64,000 nucleotides of DNA. It comes from an uncultured Methanomicrobiales archaeon (lineage in GTDB: Archaea; Halobacteriota; Methanomicrobia; Methanomicrobiales; Methanospirillaceae). The position numbers and the translations under genes are program-made. The stretch is from contig CAILCG010000024.1 in NCBI GenBank assembly GCA_903832665.1, positions 124,001 to 188,000 on the forward strand, given 5' to 3'. Below the pieces are notes generated by a model. It did not search any database and was not told the DNA's origin. It worked only from the letters and a program-made list of their open reading frames with translations. Within the stretch, counting starts at the first letter, position 1, and the number at the start of each line of letters is the position of its first letter. Shown in pieces: positions 55,372-63,923 of this stretch.

Positions 55372-55733
55372 CGCATAAAATTTTTGTGATTGAGGATGAC
55401 CAGCCTATCCTGGAACTGATGGAACTCCTGATACGTAAACTGGAGTTTGAACCCGTCCTGGTATCAAACGCGATCGAATCGCTCGAGATGATCCACCAGG
55501 ATCCTCCCTCCCTCATCCTGCTGGATATCATGATGGCCCCGATGAATGGCTGGGAGTTACTTGCATGGTTAAGGAAGGATAAGAAAACCCGCGATATCCC
55601 GGTGATCCTTTTTACCGCTTCACCGTCTGTCCGGGAGAAGATGGCAGAGCTCAATGATCCTCACCTTGGCATGCTCCAGAAACCCGTCTCCTTTACCGAG
55701 CTGAAAAAAGAGATCGGACGTTTTCTTTCCTGA
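55368..55733 (+). CDS. Stand-alone response regulator receiver domain
   Basis: A 121-residue single REC domain. Acidic pocket VIEDDQ, phospho-acceptor Asp in LILLDIMM, the conserved Thr/Ser in LFTASPS, and Lys in LQKPVSF are all present. It has no output domain, as for CheY-like or Spo0F-like relays. It is coupled by ATGA overlap to the kinase upstream and followed by a hairpin/T-run terminator. Confidence 0.93.
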   Translation: MTHKIFVIEDDQPILELMELLIRKLEFEPVLVSNAIESLEMIHQDPPSLILLDIMMAPMNGWELLAWLRKDKKTRDIPVILFTASPSVREKMAELNDPHLGMLQKPVSFTELKKEIGRFLS

Positions 55734-55738
55734 AAAAA

Positions 55739-55772
55739 TCCCCTTACCCGCAGGGGAGTTGTCTTTTTTTAT
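55739..55772 (+). terminator. Terminator after the response regulator
   Basis: A short hairpin (cccc/gggg around 55749-55765) precedes a T7 run, which closes the kinase-regulator operon. The next 190 bases are very AT-rich and could carry the promoter of the next kinase. Confidence 0.55.
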
Positions 55773-55965
55773 CCACTCCGTTACTATATGGAGTTTAATT
55801 TTAAAAATGGAGTTTAATTTTACCATTTTTCGTGTGAAATGGGAAAATTTTTTGTTAAATTTGTTAAAAAAACTTTTTTTGTAAATCACTAAATTTAAAT
55901 ATTGAAATGTAAAACTAATTCTTGTGTGCCATCACTGACACCGCTGCACAAAGGTGTTCTTTGCA

Positions 55966-57779
55966 ATGATATCTGTCCTTCTCGTAGACGATGAACCCGA
56001 CCTTCTCGAAATTACCCGGATTTTTTAGAAGAGACGGGATCATTTGCAGTCGACACCTGCCTTTCCGGTCCGCAGGAGCTGGACATGCTCTCCGGGAAAC
56101 ATTACGATGTCATTGTAGTCGATTATGAGATGCCCGGGATGGACGGGATCCTGCTCCTCAGGACCTTAAAGGAGCAGGGAGACCTGACACCGGTTATTAT
56201 TTTTACCGGCAAGGGGCCCGAACAGGTGGTGATCGATGCACTGAATCATGGTGCTGCCTTCTACCTCCGGAAAGGATGCGATCCCCCGGCCGTGTTTGCC
56301 GAACTCGCCCATAAGTGCAGGATTGGGGTGCAGCAGCGCCGTTCTGAAATCGCGCTCCTGGAAAGCGAGGAAAAATACCGGTCCCTGGCTGAACATGCCC
56401 TCGAGGGAATACTGATCCTGGATCTGCAGGGAACGATACTGCTTGCCAACACCGCTGCGGCAGGAACGATGGAGTCCGAAAGTTCCACCCCGTTAACCAG
56501 CCACAATGTGATGGATTTTATTGCGCCGGGGTCGCGGGATGCTTTTGAGGCAGATTTTGCCCGGCTTGTCCAGAGCCGGGAAGTATATATTGCGGAATAC
56601 GAAGCGGTTACCCTGCAGGGTTCCCGGATCCGGGTTGAGAGCATCGGCAAGGTGATCAGTTATGCCTCGAAACCGGCCGTGCTTCTTTCCATCAGCCGGG
56701 TTACCGGACAAAAAAACTTAAGTCTGGAGCATTACCCCCACGAACTGATGTTCAAAACGCTCACGGAAAATGCAGAGCATGGCGTGTTCATTGTACAGGA
56801 AGATCACATCCGGTTTGCAAACCCGTGCCTGACTACGTTGACGGGATATTCTGCCGGTGAGTTACCGGATATTTTTTTCTGGGATCTTGTTCACCCGGAT
56901 TTTCAGAATCTGCTCCGGGACCGGCTGCAGGAAAAAGATGATGCCGGAACCCGTGACCCGGGTCCGGTTGAAATTATTCTTCGCACGAAGACGGGTGCTG
57001 AGAACCTTGTCCGGCTGGCCATCAGCCCTGTCGAGTTCGATCGAAAACCTGCAATGCTGGTCACGGCACGGGATGTTACGGTCCAGCGGTCAGCCGAGAG
57101 AAGGCTTGAGCAGCTGGACAAAAAACTGCATCTTCTGCACGAGGTCACCCATCATGATCTTCTCAATAACTTTACCGCCCTTTACGGGTATTTTGAGATC
57201 ATAAAACAGAATACCGTTGATGCCGGCAACCTGGCATTCATGAAAAAGCAGGAGTTGATCCTCTCGGCCATACGGGAACAGATCCATTTTACCGGGTATT
57301 ACCAGAACATTGGCATCCAGCAGCCCCAATGGCAGGACGTAAAAAATGCAATACGGGAAGCCGCATCGATATTGCCGCTTGACCAGGTCACGCTCTGCCT
57401 GGATCCCGGCAGCACAGAGATTTATGCAGACCCGCTCCTGGGCAGGGTATTCTATAACCTGATGGAAAATGCGCTGAGACATGGCGGGCATGTCACGAAA
57501 ATTTCCTTCCGGAATGTTAAGCATCCTGATGGTCTCCTGATCATTTACGAGGATAACGACACCGGGATTCCGCAAAAGGATAAAGACTGTATCTTTGTCA
57601 AGGGAATGGGGAAAAATTCCGGTCTCGGACTTTTCCTGATAAAAGAGATTCTTGCCATCACCGGGATCACGATCCGGGAGAACGGGGAGCCCGGTAAAGG
57701 GGCCCGGTTTGAGCTTTTTGTCCCTGCCGGCATGCACAGGGAGGTGACTGATTCGGGAGAAAAAGATCCTACTATTTAA
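55966..57779 (+). CDS. REC-PAS-PAS histidine kinase, apparent 5' frameshift
   Basis: From the ATG at 55966 the first 20 codons encode the start of a receiver domain (MISVLLVDDEPDLLEITRIF), then TAG at 56026-56028. Adding one T to the T6 run at 56021-56026 joins it to the main frame, open to 57779. The joined product has REC with Asp in VIVVDYEMPGMDG, two PAS-like regions, an H-box THHDLLNNFT, and an ATPase domain with NALRHGG. G1 reads EDNDTGIP: the first Gly of the usual DxGxG is Asp, so ATP binding may be impaired. No membrane segment is seen. Confidence 0.75.
56020..56028 (+). other. T6-plus-stop site in the 56-kb kinase
   Basis: The zero frame reads att ttt tag. A one-base backward slip on the U run gives att ttt tta gaa and continues the receiver domain. 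It is either a one-base loss or a U-run frameshift site followed directly by a stop. Confidence 0.5.
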
Positions 57780-57831
57780 CGTAGTAAAACGATGAACATT
57801 CATCCAGCGAAAGTCAATCGTAGTACCTGAC

Positions 57832-58650
57832 ATGGCGGTCCCTATGCTATCGATCCTTCTTGTTGATGATGAACCGGCAATCCTGGATATTGCAAAACTA
57901 TTCTTAGAAAAGACCGGAACCATATCTGCCGTTACCGTAAGTTCCGCACAGGACGCCCTCCTCCTTTTAAAAAAGCAGAGTTTCGATGCGATCGTTTCGG
58001 ACTACGAGATGCCGGAGATGAACGGGGTCCAGTTCCTGCGGGAGTTGCGCATACACGGAGATCATACACCGTTTATCATCTTTACCGGCAAGGGGCGGGA
58101 GCATATCGTTGTCGAGGCGCTCAATGCCGGTGCCACCTTCTACCTGGAAAAAGGTGCGAATCCCCGGGCTCTCTTTGCCGAACTCAGCAACCAGATTCAC
58201 CAGGCGGTCAACCGGAGAACTGCGGAGTCGGCGCTCAAGGAGAGCGAAGAGAAGTACCGGGCGTTAATCGAACACGGGCTTGAAGGTATTGCGATCCTGG
58301 ATCTCCAGGGAAAGATCCTCTTTGCAAACTATGCGGCGGCCCGTACCTTTGATATCGAGAATATTGAATCCTTTATTGGCAGAAACGTAGTGGAGTTCAT
58401 ATCCCCGAACTCTATGGCAGCAGTTGCCGATGACTTCAACAATGTGGCCAGGGGCACCGATGGCTATCTTGCCGTTTACCGGTGCGTGACTGACAAGGGA
58501 AATGAGATCTGGATAGATTCGATCGGCAAAAGGATCATGTACGAAGGTTCTCCTGCGGACCTTGTCTCTATCTGGAACATTATCCAGTTAAAGCGGGCGA
58601 CCGAGCGACTTGAGGTGCTGAATAAAAACTCAAACTGGTCAGCAATGTGA
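57832..58650 (+). CDS. REC-PAS part of a split histidine kinase
   Basis: A 272-residue product paralogous to the 56-kb kinase: REC domain (SILLVDDEPAILDIAKLFLEK, Asp in AIVSDYEMPEMNG, Lys in YLEKGANP), then one PAS domain (about 130-250). It ends at TGA (58648-58650) shortly after an A5 run at 58624-58628. With one more A, the frame would run straight into the transmitter (LNKKLKLVSNVMRHD). As written it lacks a kinase domain. It starts at the ATG at 57832, or at 57844. Confidence 0.8.
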   Translation: MAVPMLSILLVDDEPAILDIAKLFLEKTGTISAVTVSSAQDALLLLKKQSFDAIVSDYEMPEMNGVQFLRELRIHGDHTPFIIFTGKGREHIVVEALNAGATFYLEKGANPRALFAELSNQIHQAVNRRTAESALKESEEKYRALIEHGLEGIAILDLQGKILFANYAAARTFDIENIESFIGRNVVEFISPNSMAAVADDFNNVARGTDGYLAVYRCVTDKGNEIWIDSIGKRIMYEGSPADLVSIWNIIQLKRATERLEVLNKNSNWSAM

Positions 58651-59258
58651 TGCGGCACGATATCCGCAACAAGATCACCGCGGTGAGCGGGTATACTGAG
58701 CTTGCAAAAACCCTATCCTCCGATGCTGAAACCCTGGAGTACCTCCAGAAGCAGGAACCCCTCTTCGATGAGATCCTCCAGGAACTTGAGTTTGTTGAGT
58801 ATTACGAGAAACTGGGATCGGATCTTCCTTCATGGCATGATCTGGATTCCATTGTCCAGTCTTTCCTTCCTGTCCTGCAGAAGGAGGGAATCACGGTGGA
58901 ACATTCGGTCAAAGGGTTCCGCGTGTATGCAGATCCCCTGCTTGAGCGGGTGTTTTCCAACCTGTTCGATAATTCTATCCGGCACGGTGGAAAGGTAACA
59001 AAAATCCGGATTGTGGCGAACATCCGGGGTCCGCATCTTGTCCTCTCCTATGAAGATGACGGAATTGGAATCCCTGCCGACCAGAAGAAACGGGTCTTTG
59101 AAAAGGGGGTTGGGTCCAATACCGGGCTTGGCCTCTTCCTGATCAGCGAGATCCTCGCGATCACCGGTATCATGATATCCGAAACCGGGGAGCCCGGGAA
59201 AGGGGTACATTTCGAACTTCTGGTACCGGAGGGCGGGTATGAGTCTGAAGGAAAATAA
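58650..59258 (+). CDS. Transmitter half of the split histidine kinase
   Basis: About 202 residues that start right at the H-box (MRHDIRNKITAVSGY). DHp and ATPase domains follow, with NSIRHGG, EDDGIGIP and NTGLGLFLISE all intact. The ATG at 58650 overlaps the upstream TGA (TGATG), and a GTG lies at 58647, so it could be made by re-initiation as a separate kinase. A one-base insertion upstream would instead fuse it to the REC-PAS part. It overlaps the next gene by 20 bases. Confidence 0.8.
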   Translation: MRHDIRNKITAVSGYTELAKTLSSDAETLEYLQKQEPLFDEILQELEFVEYYEKLGSDLPSWHDLDSIVQSFLPVLQKEGITVEHSVKGFRVYADPLLERVFSNLFDNSIRHGGKVTKIRIVANIRGPHLVLSYEDDGIGIPADQKKRVFEKGVGSNTGLGLFLISEILAITGIMISETGEPGKGVHFELLVPEGGYESEGK

Positions 59259-59853
59259 GCGCAAAAAAAGTATCCTGCCGGCACTTTCCAACCTGCGGCT
59301 CCTGACATTTCTTTTTATTTTTTTCATCTTCCTGATCTTTGGCACAACTGTCCTGGTGATCTCATCCCAGACCAAAGAAAATATCATCTCTCTCACACGC
59401 AGTGAGGTCCAGTCTGATGCCGCGATTGCAGCTCTCCAGATTGACGGCGACACGCTGGCATCCCTGCATCCGGGTAATGAAAATGATCGCGGCTTTCTCG
59501 CGATTCGCGATCAACTGGATGCAATCCGGAAGACGGATGACAAAATCCGGTATGTGTATACCCTGCGGAAGTCTGCCACCGGGGTAGAATTTGTCGTTGA
59601 CGGGGATTACGGACATACTCCGGATGCAGCACAGATCGGTCAGGAATACCCGTACCTCTATCCTGGACTGCTCGAAGGGTTTGTAACTCCTGCCTCGGAT
59701 CCCGGTTTTAAGTCCGATACTACCGGGACCTATTTATCCGGGTATGCCCCGATACGGAACAGCTACGGCGATGTGGTCGGGATTGATATGGATCAAAAGG
59801 GTGTGGTCCAGAGATTCAATAATCTCGATGGAATTTTTTTCTTCTCGGTATGA
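59239..59853 (+). CDS. Extracellular-sensor half of a split kinase
   Basis: A 204-residue product. A basic N-terminus is followed by a membrane helix (LLTFLFIFFIFLIFGTTVLV) and an external domain of about 150 residues with RYVYTLRKSATGVEFVVDGD and SGYAPIRNSYGDVVGIDMD, like a Cache/PAS-type periplasmic sensor. It ends in the T7 run at 59834-59840 plus TGA, partway into what would be the second membrane helix. With one more T, it reads through into FFLLGMISILAAVVAIIII and the next gene. Confidence 0.78.
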   Translation: MSLKENKRKKSILPALSNLRLLTFLFIFFIFLIFGTTVLVISSQTKENIISLTRSEVQSDAAIAALQIDGDTLASLHPGNENDRGFLAIRDQLDAIRKTDDKIRYVYTLRKSATGVEFVVDGDYGHTPDAAQIGQEYPYLYPGLLEGFVTPASDPGFKSDTTGTYLSGYAPIRNSYGDVVGIDMDQKGVVQRFNNLDGIFFFSV

Positions 59854-60929
59854 TCTCTATCCTTGCCGCGGTCGTGGCGATTATCATCATTGAGCGCCGG
59901 CGCAGTATCGATGAAGAGATGATGAAGGCAAACCGGAATTACCTGACCCGGATCTTTGAGTCGGTCCGGGCCGGCATCATCATCGTTGATGTTGAATCCC
60001 AGAGGATCGTTGATGCAAATCCTTCCGCTCTTGCCATGATAGGGGAATCAAAAGAGGATTGCATTGGTAAGGTGTGCCAGTTGTTTATCAGCCCGGCCGA
60101 ATCCGAAAACAGCCCGGTTTCCGGTCAGGGGCAACCGCTGAACAGCCGGGAGCAGGTGTTGGTGACCACAAGCGGAGCACGCATTCCTGTCATAAAGTCT
60201 GTAGTCCCCCTGGAACTGGATGGCAGACCCTGTCTCCTTGAAACATTTGTTGATATTACTGACCGGAAAAACGCGGAAAATAATCTTATGAACGCACTGC
60301 AGAAACTGAAGATCCTCTCGGTTGTCACCCGCAATGAGATCATTACGGATATATACGCCCTGGAGGGGTACCTCGAGCTGATCCGGGGTGATCTGCCGGC
60401 ACTGCAGGCAAACCCCCTTTCAGAAAAGATCGACTGGGTGATGGCACGCATACGGCTGAAAATTGCGTTTTTCAAGGATTATGATGAATCCGGCACAAAA
60501 GAGCCGGTATGGCAGGATGTTTCCTCTTCTGTCGAGGTTGCCATGGAACGCCTTGGCACTCCGCATGTACCGGTCAGATCGGAGGTCAGTGGTCTCGAAA
60601 TATTTGCCGATCCCCTGCTGGAAAAAGTTTTTTTCAGTCTTCTTGATAACGCGGTGAGACACGGAATTCATGCCGACACTATCAGGATTACCTGGTATAG
60701 TTCCGGCAATTCGCTGGTGCTGGTGTACGAGGACAATGGCGCAGGAATTCCGGTCGAGAGCAAGGAGAGGATCTTTGAACGGGGGGTCGGGTCGTTAACC
60801 GGTCTTGGCCTGTTCCTGGCCCGTGAGGTCCTCAGCCTGACCGGCATCACGATCCGGGAATGTGGCGAACCGGGTAAGGGCGCCCGTTTCGAGATATCGG
60901 TGCCGGAAGGGAAGTACCGCCAGAAATAA
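59850..60929 (+). CDS. PAS pseudokinase half with Asn at the phospho-His position
   Basis: A 359-residue product starting on an ATG that overlaps the upstream TGA (ATGA). It opens with a membrane helix (ISILAAVVAIIIIE), then a PAS domain ending TFVDITDRKN, then the DHp region. The H-box equivalent is VTRNEIITDIYALEGYL, where the kinases nearby have TRHD: the phospho-acceptor His is Asn. The ATPase domain looks intact (NAVRHG, EDNGAGIP, TGLGLFLAREVL). It could bind ATP but not autophosphorylate in the usual way. It may be an allosteric partner of a neighbouring kinase. Confidence 0.82.
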   Translation: MISILAAVVAIIIIERRRSIDEEMMKANRNYLTRIFESVRAGIIIVDVESQRIVDANPSALAMIGESKEDCIGKVCQLFISPAESENSPVSGQGQPLNSREQVLVTTSGARIPVIKSVVPLELDGRPCLLETFVDITDRKNAENNLMNALQKLKILSVVTRNEIITDIYALEGYLELIRGDLPALQANPLSEKIDWVMARIRLKIAFFKDYDESGTKEPVWQDVSSSVEVAMERLGTPHVPVRSEVSGLEIFADPLLEKVFFSLLDNAVRHGIHADTIRITWYSSGNSLVLVYEDNGAGIPVESKERIFERGVGSLTGLGLFLAREVLSLTGITIRECGEPGKGARFEISVPEGKYRQK

Positions 60930-61126
60930 AAAAACAGATCTGTTTTCCCTGACCATGATGCCTGACTAAAAAAACATGCATGAAGTCAAAGATTTCGCAC
61001 CAAAGCAATGAAAATTTTGCGCTCAAAAATTCAATTTCCATTTTCCTGATCCATCGTTGGAAGTTTTCAAAAATTTCATGACAAAATATTCAGATGTACA
61101 GCGCTTTCTTTAAAAAAAAGTTCAGG

Positions 61127-61393
61127 CTAGGTTACAGGATGGGCGGAATGGTTTTTCCCGCGATTCTTTTTTTTATGAGTCAACACTCTTTTTTGTCCGG
61201 CCACCCGCTCAAGATATTCGCGTGATGTCAGGGGCATGTTCCGGGCGTTCAGGACAAAACTATCGACCAGTGCCGCCTGTTGCCGGCTCCATTCGGCATT
61301 CGGCATCCGTTTCACCCATGCAGCATAGGTCCGGACAAACGCGAGCCGCTCTTCCGCGTTTGCTTTCCGGTCAAACAACAATTCCATATTCAT
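61127..61393 (-). CDS. Small partner protein of the nucleotidyltransferase
   Basis: An 88-residue, mainly helical protein (ANAEERLAFVRTYAAWVKRM, SRQQAALVDSFVLNARNMPL, TSREYLERVAG) with a basic tail (KKKNRGK). It overlaps the end of the nucleotidyltransferase gene by 23 bases, and both are on the minus strand. The size and coupling suggest a toxin-antitoxin-like or regulatory pair. No family is recognised with confidence. Confidence 0.65.
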   Translation of the reverse strand: MNMELLFDRKANAEERLAFVRTYAAWVKRMPNAEWSRQQAALVDSFVLNARNMPLTSREYLERVAGQKRVLTHKKKNRGKNHSAHPVT

Positions 61394-61982
61394 CTCCGCT
61401 GACTTTGAATATCTCCATCTGTCTCTTCAAACCTGAATGATCGAGATCTTCTTTGAAGATCTCCCAGAGATACAGCGCATCCTCGATATCTTTCTGTGAA
61501 CCAAGATACAGTTTGTATGCAATCTGGATTTCAATCGGCGAGATAAATAATTTCGCGCCGGGGAGGTTCACTTCAGTTCGTTGCCGCAGAACCATCCGGT
61601 CAACCTCGTCTTTAAGGAATTTTAGTTCGATATTGGGTATAAACTGCTCTTTTCTCGCGATTCGGATACCCATCTTTTGTGTGAGCATATCGTGCAGACC
61701 GTCTGCATCCTCTGCATTCAGGAATTCAAAACCACTTCTGCACAGGGCATCATGCAGTTTTGTAAAATCCTTTTTCTCAAGAGTGGGGATGAGGATGTCC
61801 ACATCCTCCGTACCCCGGGAACGCCCGAACAGGATGGCTACATATCCGCTGACTATCACATACGGAGTTACCGGCTCCAGTATTCGGATGAAATCCAGCA
61901 CAAACAGATCCAGCAGGGTGAGATATTTTTCACTGGCAACAATCTTCCCGTGCGAGTACTGGATATCCATGGTCTCATGCAC
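61371..61982 (-). CDS. Nucleotidyltransferase-like protein
   Basis: A 203-residue protein. VIVSGYVAILFGRSRGTEDVDIL carries the Gly-Arg-Ser...Asp-x-Asp signature of polymerase-beta-type nucleotidyltransferases (GSxxxG...DxD). A helical C-terminus follows (PIEIQIAYKLYLGSQKDIEDA). This layout is seen in AbiEii/MNT-type toxins and in related uncharacterised proteins. The start may be the ATG at 61970 instead of 61982. The target is unknown. Confidence 0.78.
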   Translation of the reverse strand: MHETMDIQYSHGKIVASEKYLTLLDLFVLDFIRILEPVTPYVIVSGYVAILFGRSRGTEDVDILIPTLEKKDFTKLHDALCRSGFEFLNAEDADGLHDMLTQKMGIRIARKEQFIPNIELKFLKDEVDRMVLRQRTEVNLPGAKLFISPIEIQIAYKLYLGSQKDIEDALYLWEIFKEDLDHSGLKRQMEIFKVSGDEYGIVV

Positions 61983-62049
61983 TATTAGTCTGTTTATTCA
62001 CAAGAGGATATCGTCCGGATGCTTGGGGAAAAAATTCAAAAAAAAGAGT

Positions 62050-63882
62050 TCAGATATACCGGGCTTTCAGGGAAAGCTTCCGGGGAGTATACAACGGGCG
62101 GAACGGTTTTCCTTCCGTATCCTTTTTCACCGCGGCAATCAGGGCTTCGATCGAGAGCTGCTCCTTGAACGGCTTGTTGGGTGCCGACTTCTTCCGTACC
62201 GTGACCGTCAGGTTCTTCGATGCGACTTCCTCATCACCGACTACGATGACGTAGGGGACCCAGTCCATACCGGCTTCGCGGACCTTCTTGCCCATCGTCT
62301 CGTTCCGGTCATCAATATCGCACCGGACCTGAGCGGCATTGATCGTTTTTACCAGTTTCTCGGCAAACGCGATGTGTTTTTCCGTTACCGGTACGACCCG
62401 GACCTGCGTTGGCGAGAGCCACGTGGGGAGTGCGGGAACTTCCTGCGTGGAGATGTTCTCCAGGATTGCGCAGATGACCCGCTCGACACTGCCTGTTGGG
62501 GAGCAGTGGAGAATGGGGGGGTACACGGGGGTCCCGTCTTCCTTGTGGTACTTGATGTCAAACCGGGTTGAGGACTCGACATCGATCTGGACGGTCGGGT
62601 TCTCTATCGGGCGCTTCTGGCCATCAATTGCGGCGAGGTCGATCTTTGCCACCCAGTAGTGAACGCGGTCGGAGAGGATCTCGATGAGCATCGGGCAGTT
62701 GGATTCTTTTACGATCTTCTTTACCCATGCCTCGTGCTCGTCATAGAATGCCTTTGTGCAGCGGAATGCGGCAACGAGCTCGGTCTCGAAGTCCCTGCCG
62801 GTCTGCCATCCCATGGCAAGCTGTTCCTCGAAGCACTTGAGTGCCTGCGGCATGTCAAGGCAGAACGAGTGCATATCGGGCATCGTGAAACACCGGAGGC
62901 GCTTCAAGCCGATCACTTCTCCCTTCTGCTCGTGGCGGAAGGAGTAGGTGGAGAGCTCGTACATCTTCATCGGGAGGTGATTGGGTGAGATGTGCATGTC
63001 GCGCATGATCGAGAACATGCCAAAGCAGGCCGCGAACCGGAGCATCATGTCCCGGTTGTTGGACTTGAAGCGGTACTGGCGCTCGCCAAACTTTGCGGCA
63101 TGCTCCCAGATGGCCTTGTCGCCAAGGTCGTACATAACCGGGGTCTCGACCGGCGAGCCGCCATAGTCCAGCACGAGGCGGAGCACGTAATCGGCGAGCA
63201 GGTCGCGGACGAGCTTTCCTTTGGGCAGCCAGCGGAGGCAGCCGACATCGCTCGCGGGCTCGTAGTCCACGAGTTCTTTTCCACGCATCAGGTCCACGTG
63301 GGCCGGGTCGCTGCCGACCGGGACTGCAACCCCGAGTTCCTTCTTGACCATGCACCCAAAGGGGGTATCGTTGAGGTACTCCTTGTAGTCGTGCTGCTTC
63401 CCGTCCGGGGTCATGACGAACCAGTCGTGGGTGACCTCTGCCTTCTCCTTCTTGACCGTTATCTCTCCGGGAACGATCGTCTTGGAGAGCTCAGAGAGCG
63501 GGTGGCCCTTGCAGGAAAGTTTGAAGGATTTGTACCAGCCGAAGGGTGCACGCTTGACGGCAAATCCTTCCCCTTCAAGACCCGTCTTGAGAGCCTTGAG
63601 CACGGTAACCGCAGTTTCCGGTGAGGAGAGATCGCTGGAGAGGTGGGCGTACGGGTAGACAACGATCTTAGTGACGTTGACCTGCCCGGCCGTCTTTTTC
63701 ACTTCAGCAATGGCCTGGAAGACTACGCCATCAAGGTCTTCTTCATCGATCGATTCCACGGCACAGAAAACAGTGAGTGCCTCTTCTTCCCTGTCGGAAA
63801 GAACCGTGCACTCCTCGGCGATCTTTGTCTTCTTTTTAGCTTCGTATTCGATATAGTCAGAATGAATGAGAAGAAGTCGCAT
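62050..63882 (-). CDS. thrS: Archaeal threonyl-tRNA synthetase
   Basis: Charges tRNA-Thr. The 610-residue protein has the archaeal N-terminal D-aminoacyl-tRNA deacylase-like editing domain ([20 protein letters not shown]), which differs from the bacterial N2 domain. Class II motifs follow: motif 1 region with [19 protein letters not shown], the core [20 protein letters not shown] (zinc-ligand Cys and His), motif 2 [19 protein letters not shown], and the anticodon-binding C-terminus. The ATG at 63882 has a ggaga SD and an upstream TATA. Confidence 0.96.
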   Translation of the reverse strand: MRLLLIHSDYIEYEAKKKTKIAEECTVLSDREEEALTVFCAVESIDEEDLDGVVFQAIAEVKKTAGQVNVTKIVVYPYAHLSSDLSSPETAVTVLKALKTGLEGEGFAVKRAPFGWYKSFKLSCKGHPLSELSKTIVPGEITVKKEKAEVTHDWFVMTPDGKQHDYKEYLNDTPFGCMVKKELGVAVPVGSDPAHVDLMRGKELVDYEPASDVGCLRWLPKGKLVRDLLADYVLRLVLDYGGSPVETPVMYDLGDKAIWEHAAKFGERQYRFKSNNRDMMLRFAACFGMFSIMRDMHISPNHLPMKMYELSTYSFRHEQKGEVIGLKRLRCFTMPDMHSFCLDMPQALKCFEEQLAMGWQTGRDFETELVAAFRCTKAFYDEHEAWVKKIVKESNCPMLIEILSDRVHYWVAKIDLAAIDGQKRPIENPTVQIDVESSTRFDIKYHKEDGTPVYPPILHCSPTGSVERVICAILENISTQEVPALPTWLSPTQVRVVPVTEKHIAFAEKLVKTINAAQVRCDIDDRNETMGKKVREAGMDWVPYVIVVGDEEVASKNLTVTVRKKSAPNKPFKEQLSIEALIAAVKKDTEGKPFRPLYTPRKLSLKARYI

Positions 63883-63913
63883 TAATTCATCTCCGATCCG
63901 AAATGATCATCCG

Positions 63914-63923
63914 TATAAAATAG
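63914..63923 (-). promoter_or_regulatory. TATA box of thrS
   Basis: On the minus strand ctattttata lies 32-41 bases before the thrS ATG, and a ggagatga SD follows. This is a standard archaeal promoter with a short leader. The rest of the window end (63924-64000) shows no gene. Confidence 0.6.

Noticed and set aside
61453-62571. Plus-strand frame of 372 codons spanning the nucleotidyltransferase and thrS
   Set aside because: It runs antisense through two well-supported genes and the spacer between them, with no recognisable domain.
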